A stretch of DNA of 64,000 nt, from positions 1-64,000 of the forward strand of contig QCMG01000004.1 in the NCBI GenBank assembly GCA_003213955.1, given 5' to 3'. The stretch's first letter is position 1. The number at the start of each line of letters is the position of its first letter. The notes beneath the pieces are model-generated. The model did not search any database. It was not told the DNA's origin and worked only from the letters and a program-made list of their open reading frames with translations. Both the position numbers and the translations under genes were made by a program. Shown here piece after piece: positions 63,543 through 64,000 of the stretch. This stretch comes from Prochlorococcus sp. AG-418-M08. GTDB lineage: Bacteria; Cyanobacteriota; Cyanobacteriia; PCC-6307; Cyanobiaceae.

Positions 63543-64000
63543 TTGTCAGAAATAAGAGAATCTCGCTTGTTAAAAGCTAATTCACTAATCAATAAAGGAT
63601 TTGAACCCTACGCAGAAACTTTTAAAATATCTCATTCCACAAAATTTCTCTTTGAGAAATTTGGTTATTTAGAGAGTGGTCAGGAATTTAACTTAAATGT
63701 TTCACTTGCAGGAAGAGTTTTAGCAAAAAGAGTAATGGGAAAAATTGCTTTTTTTACAATTACTGACCAAGAAGGTAAAATTCAGCTTTATCTAGAGAAA
63801 AAAGTTATTGATGATTTTGAAATAAGCTCAAATCAACTTTCTTTTGAAGATCTTAAAGAAATTGTAGATATTGGAGATTGGATAGGAGTTTACGGAACTA
63901 TTAAGAAAACTAATAAAGGCGAATTATCAATAAAAGTATCTAAGTGGGAAATGTTATCAAAGTCATTACAGCCGTTGCCTGATAAATGGCATGGTTTAAC
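63543..64000 (+). CDS. lysS: Lysyl-tRNA synthetase, N-terminal part (gene continues past the window)
   Basis: From TTG 63543 the frame is open to the window end and reads MSEIRESRLLKANSLINKGFEPYAETFKIS. It continues with an OB-fold anticodon-binding domain (LNVSLAGRVLAKRVMGKIAFFTITDQEGKIQLYLEKK, then GDWIGVYGTIKKTNKGELSIKVSKWEMLSKSLQPLPDKWHGL). This is the class II LysRS N-terminal domain; the catalytic core lies beyond base 64000. The start is inferred: TTG is the first suitable codon and gives the usual N-terminus. The gap from rpaB is 50 bases. Confidence 0.95.
   Translation, partial: MSEIRESRLLKANSLINKGFEPYAETFKISHSTKFLFEKFGYLESGQEFNLNVSLAGRVLAKRVMGKIAFFTITDQEGKIQLYLEKKVIDDFEISSNQLSFEDLKEIVDIGDWIGVYGTIKKTNKGELSIKVSKWEMLSKSLQPLPDKWHGL

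Noticed and set aside
1-64000. Insertion sequences, prophage, CRISPR arrays, restriction or toxin-antitoxin genes
   Set aside because: No transposase, integrase, phage structural, Cas, methyltransferase or TA-like protein and no regularly spaced repeats were seen on either strand.

Overview
The window is a chromosomal segment of a marine picocyanobacterium, most likely a high-light Prochlorococcus. The evidence is the very AT-rich composition (roughly 30% GC by eye, not counted), protein sequences rich in Lys, Asn and Ile, short spacers, photosynthesis and plastid-type genes (psbZ, sqdB/sqdX, and homologues of Ycf21, Ycf23, Ycf37 and Ycf27/RpaB), and gene neighbourhoods typical of the group (tig-clpP-clpX-dnaX facing asd-dapA-rnj-tilS; psbZ-ribH; mreBCD-rpaB-lysS). 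I found about 62 protein genes and one tRNA. I see no insertion sequence, integrase, prophage, CRISPR array, rRNA or plasmid gene. No stretch over 300 bases lacks a gene; the longest gaps are about 170-180 bases (14154-14322, 43148-43326, 62571-62745).

Layout. 1-5976: the end of an unknown charged protein faces a minus-strand run of rplI, dnaB, mnmG and a chorismate lyase, preceded by a delta-9 desaturase. 6052-11786: a possible HTH protein, a PLP C-S lyase homologue, gcvH, gcvP and an 82-residue orphan. 11799-16294 (minus): sqdB-sqdX for sulfolipid, and rpmI-rplT-ycf37-like-thiG. 16386-19252: a SPOR/SpoIID protein and a family 2 glycosyltransferase. 19254-24627 (minus): tig, clpP, clpX, dnaX. 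24757-32705: asd, dapA (lysine branch), RNase J, tilS (minus), ycf23, uvrB. 32710-38978: lysC, holA, cobH (plus), mutS. 39120-42662: psbZ, ribH, tRNA-Gly(GCC), galE, a GT-D-like protein and an NTF2-like protein. 42692-49517: a GNAT protein, secA, cysE, a GntR regulator, infC, miaA. 49670-55208: gyrB, a small exported protein, a tandem FluC pair, mgtE, a sigma-70 factor. 55193-64000: an alpha/beta hydrolase, a PfkB kinase, tsaE, ahcY, dedA, ssb, mreBCD, rpaB and the start of lysS.

Most genes are housekeeping: replication and repair (dnaB, dnaX, holA, ssb, gyrB, mutS, uvrB), translation and tRNA modification (L9, L20, L35, IF-3, MnmG, TilS, MiaA, TsaE, LysRS), proteolysis and folding (ClpXP, trigger factor), RNA decay (RNase J), cell shape (MreBCD), secretion (SecA), and amino-acid and one-carbon metabolism (Asd, DapA, LysC, GcvH/P, AhcY, CysE). 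I did not find a clear new multigene system. The observations most worth a second look are a candidate slippage site in dnaX that would end exactly at the domain III boundary, an arginine-rich RNase J tail resembling the PNPase-binding peptide of cyanobacterial RNase E, a hairpin plus T-run directly in front of gyrB, a divergent tandem FluC pair, and repeated RpaB-box-like half-sites upstream of the sigma-factor gene.
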